Shown here one piece after another: positions 32,627-33,126 of a stretch of 33,126 nucleotides of DNA. Position 1 is the stretch's first letter. The number at the start of each line of letters is the position of its first letter. Below the pieces are notes generated by a model, which was not told where the DNA came from, made no database searches, and saw only the letters and a program-made list of their open reading frames with translations. Position numbers and translations under genes: made by a program. The stretch is from Peptococcaceae bacterium BRH_c23 (GTDB lineage Bacteria > Bacillota_B > Desulfitobacteriia > Desulfitobacteriales > Desulfitobacteriaceae): NCBI GenBank assembly GCA_000961805.1, contig LADV01000210.1:1-33126 (forward strand), written 5' to 3'.

Positions 32627-32651
32627 CCAGGCCGTTTGGTCTGGCTTTTTT
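32627..32651 (+). terminator. Rho-independent terminator
   Basis: CCAGGCC (32627-32633) pairs with GGTCTGG (32638-32644), one G-U pair, GTTT loop, followed by C and six T. Confidence 0.75.
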
Positions 32652-32702
32652 GTTGTTCAGGAAAGTATAAAATTTTTGATTTGTGGATAACTGATTTGAA
32701 GC

Positions 32703-32723
32703 GCGTGCGACAGCACGCTTTTT
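32703..32723 (+). terminator. Rho-independent terminator
   Basis: GCGTGC (32703-32708), loop GACA, GCACGC (32713-32718), then five T. Confidence 0.7.
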
Positions 32724-32769
32724 CTATATACCCGATGGGTACATATGATTATTTCATCAGTCTCAAATT

Positions 32770-32811
32770 GGTTTTGCGATGGACTAATCTAGATTAGTCC
32801 ATCGCAAAACC
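32770..32811. repeat. 42-bp perfect palindrome
   Basis: The 21 bases at 32770-32790 are the exact reverse complement of 32791-32811, centred on TCTAGA, with no loop. Flanking AAATT (32765-32769) and AATTT (32815-32819) allow further pairing across a bulge, and T-rich sequence follows. It could form a cruciform, serve as a strong bidirectional terminator, or be joined ends of a mobile element. The 32525-32968 stretch holds no gene, only this element, two terminators and the promoter of the last gene. Confidence 0.9.
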
Positions 32812-32902
32812 GGCAATTTTTTAATTTTTTTCGCTGGGAACTCATTCCCTTAATCTATAGTGTAATAAACCGTCCATAGTGAATCTGTCTGGAATTATCT
32901 GG

Positions 32903-32931
32903 TTGATGACGTAGTCGTATTATGATATAAT
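32903..32931 (+). promoter_or_regulatory. sigma-A promoter of the Phd/YefM-type gene
   Basis: TTGATG (32903-32908), 17 bp, TATAAT (32926-32931). The gene begins 37 bp downstream. Confidence 0.75.
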
Positions 32932-32936
32932 ATGAC
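32914..32936. promoter_or_regulatory. palindromic operator overlapping the -10 box
   Basis: A 23-bp imperfect palindrome (GTC-x-TATTAT...ATAATA-x-GAC; 9 of 11 pairs) covers the -10 box. This is the usual place of the autoregulatory operator of a Phd/YefM-type antitoxin. Confidence 0.5.
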
Positions 32937-32968
32937 TATTAGAAAGTATATTGGAAAGAGGTGATACC

Positions 32969-33126
32969 ATGGAGAAAATAATCCGGCCGTCAGCAGATTT
33001 AAGAAATCATTACAGTGAAATATCAAAACAGTGCAAAGAAACGAGAGAAGCTGTTATTATTACGGTAAATGGAAGAGGAGATACGGTAGTTCTTGGATTA
33101 CAGGATTACTATCAGCTGAAATCAGA
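32969..33126 (+). CDS. Phd/YefM-family antitoxin (partial, runs off the window)
   Basis: The first 52 residues: MEKIIRPSADLRNHYSEIS, then KQCKETREAVIITVNGRGDT and VVLGLQDYYQL. This is the DNA-binding N-terminal half of the Phd/YefM fold, which represses its own operon and neutralises a downstream toxin (RelE/YoeB or Doc). AGAGGTGA lies just before the ATG. The toxin would be outside the window. Confidence 0.85.
   Translation, partial: MEKIIRPSADLRNHYSEISKQCKETREAVIITVNGRGDTVVLGLQDYYQLKS

Noticed and set aside
1..33126. CRISPR array or tRNA/rRNA genes
   Set aside because: No regularly spaced repeats of 24-37 bases and no recognisable tRNA or rRNA signature were found by reading; a covariance search was not possible.

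Overview
The window looks like a chromosomal segment of an anaerobic, Gram-positive, spore-former-type bacterium (Firmicutes/Clostridia, perhaps near the Peptococcaceae). This is inferred from strong AGGAGG-type ribosome sites, frequent TTG/GTG starts, a GAF-PAS-AAA sigma-54 activator and typical clostridial accessory genes. No rRNA or tRNA gene was seen.

Layout. 1-623: AT-rich, without an intact gene; it holds a decayed minus-strand copy of a DUF447 gene and a possible small RNA. 711-5253: a sigma-54 activator, then a -24/-12 promoter with tandem upstream repeats driving a DUF2193-like protein and an aquaporin-family channel. 5402-23752: one nearly continuous block of tetrahydromethanopterin (H4MPT) and methanofuran (MFR) genes. 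It contains beta-RFAP synthase, a dihydromethanopterin-reductase-like flavoprotein, a DHPS-like protein, DUF447, methylene-H4MPT dehydrogenase, formylmethanofuran dehydrogenase D-B-A, Ftr, subunit C, Mch, ATP-grasp ligases, a CitG-like protein, methanofuran synthesis enzymes (MfnB, MfnE, MfnD, MfnF-like) and a HisA-like protein. 23811-28836: a PabA-PabB fusion, a chemoreceptor, a HAD phosphatase and GTP cyclohydrolase I; the first and last feed pABA and pterin into H4MPT. 28900-33126: a degraded accessory zone with gene fragments, three toxin-antitoxin-like loci, a truncated RlmD gene, several terminators and a 42-bp perfect palindrome.

The main discovery is in subunit B of formylmethanofuran dehydrogenase. 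Its frame (11656-12963) is interrupted only by a TGA at 11989-11991, exactly where the metal-binding Cys/Sec of FwdB lies (residue 112, followed by His-Gly-Pro). A perfect 7-bp stem-loop (12014-12032) follows at a distance suited to a bacterial SECIS. The N-terminal [4Fe-4S] cysteines are kept. So this bacterium appears to encode a redox-active selenocysteine Mo/W formylmethanofuran dehydrogenase of the methanogen type, rather than the formyl-MFR hydrolase (Fhc) type of aerobic methylotrophs, in which subunit B has lost the metal site.

Working model (inference): C1 units at the methylene-H4MPT level are oxidised by MtdB-like dehydrogenase and Mch, moved to MFR by Ftr, and released as CO2 by the Sec enzyme, or the reverse. 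The cofactors H4MPT and MFR are largely made by genes in the same block. Fae, Mer, MfnA, MfnC and the FwdE/F/G electron-transfer subunits are not in the window, so the C1 entry point and the electron partner remain open.
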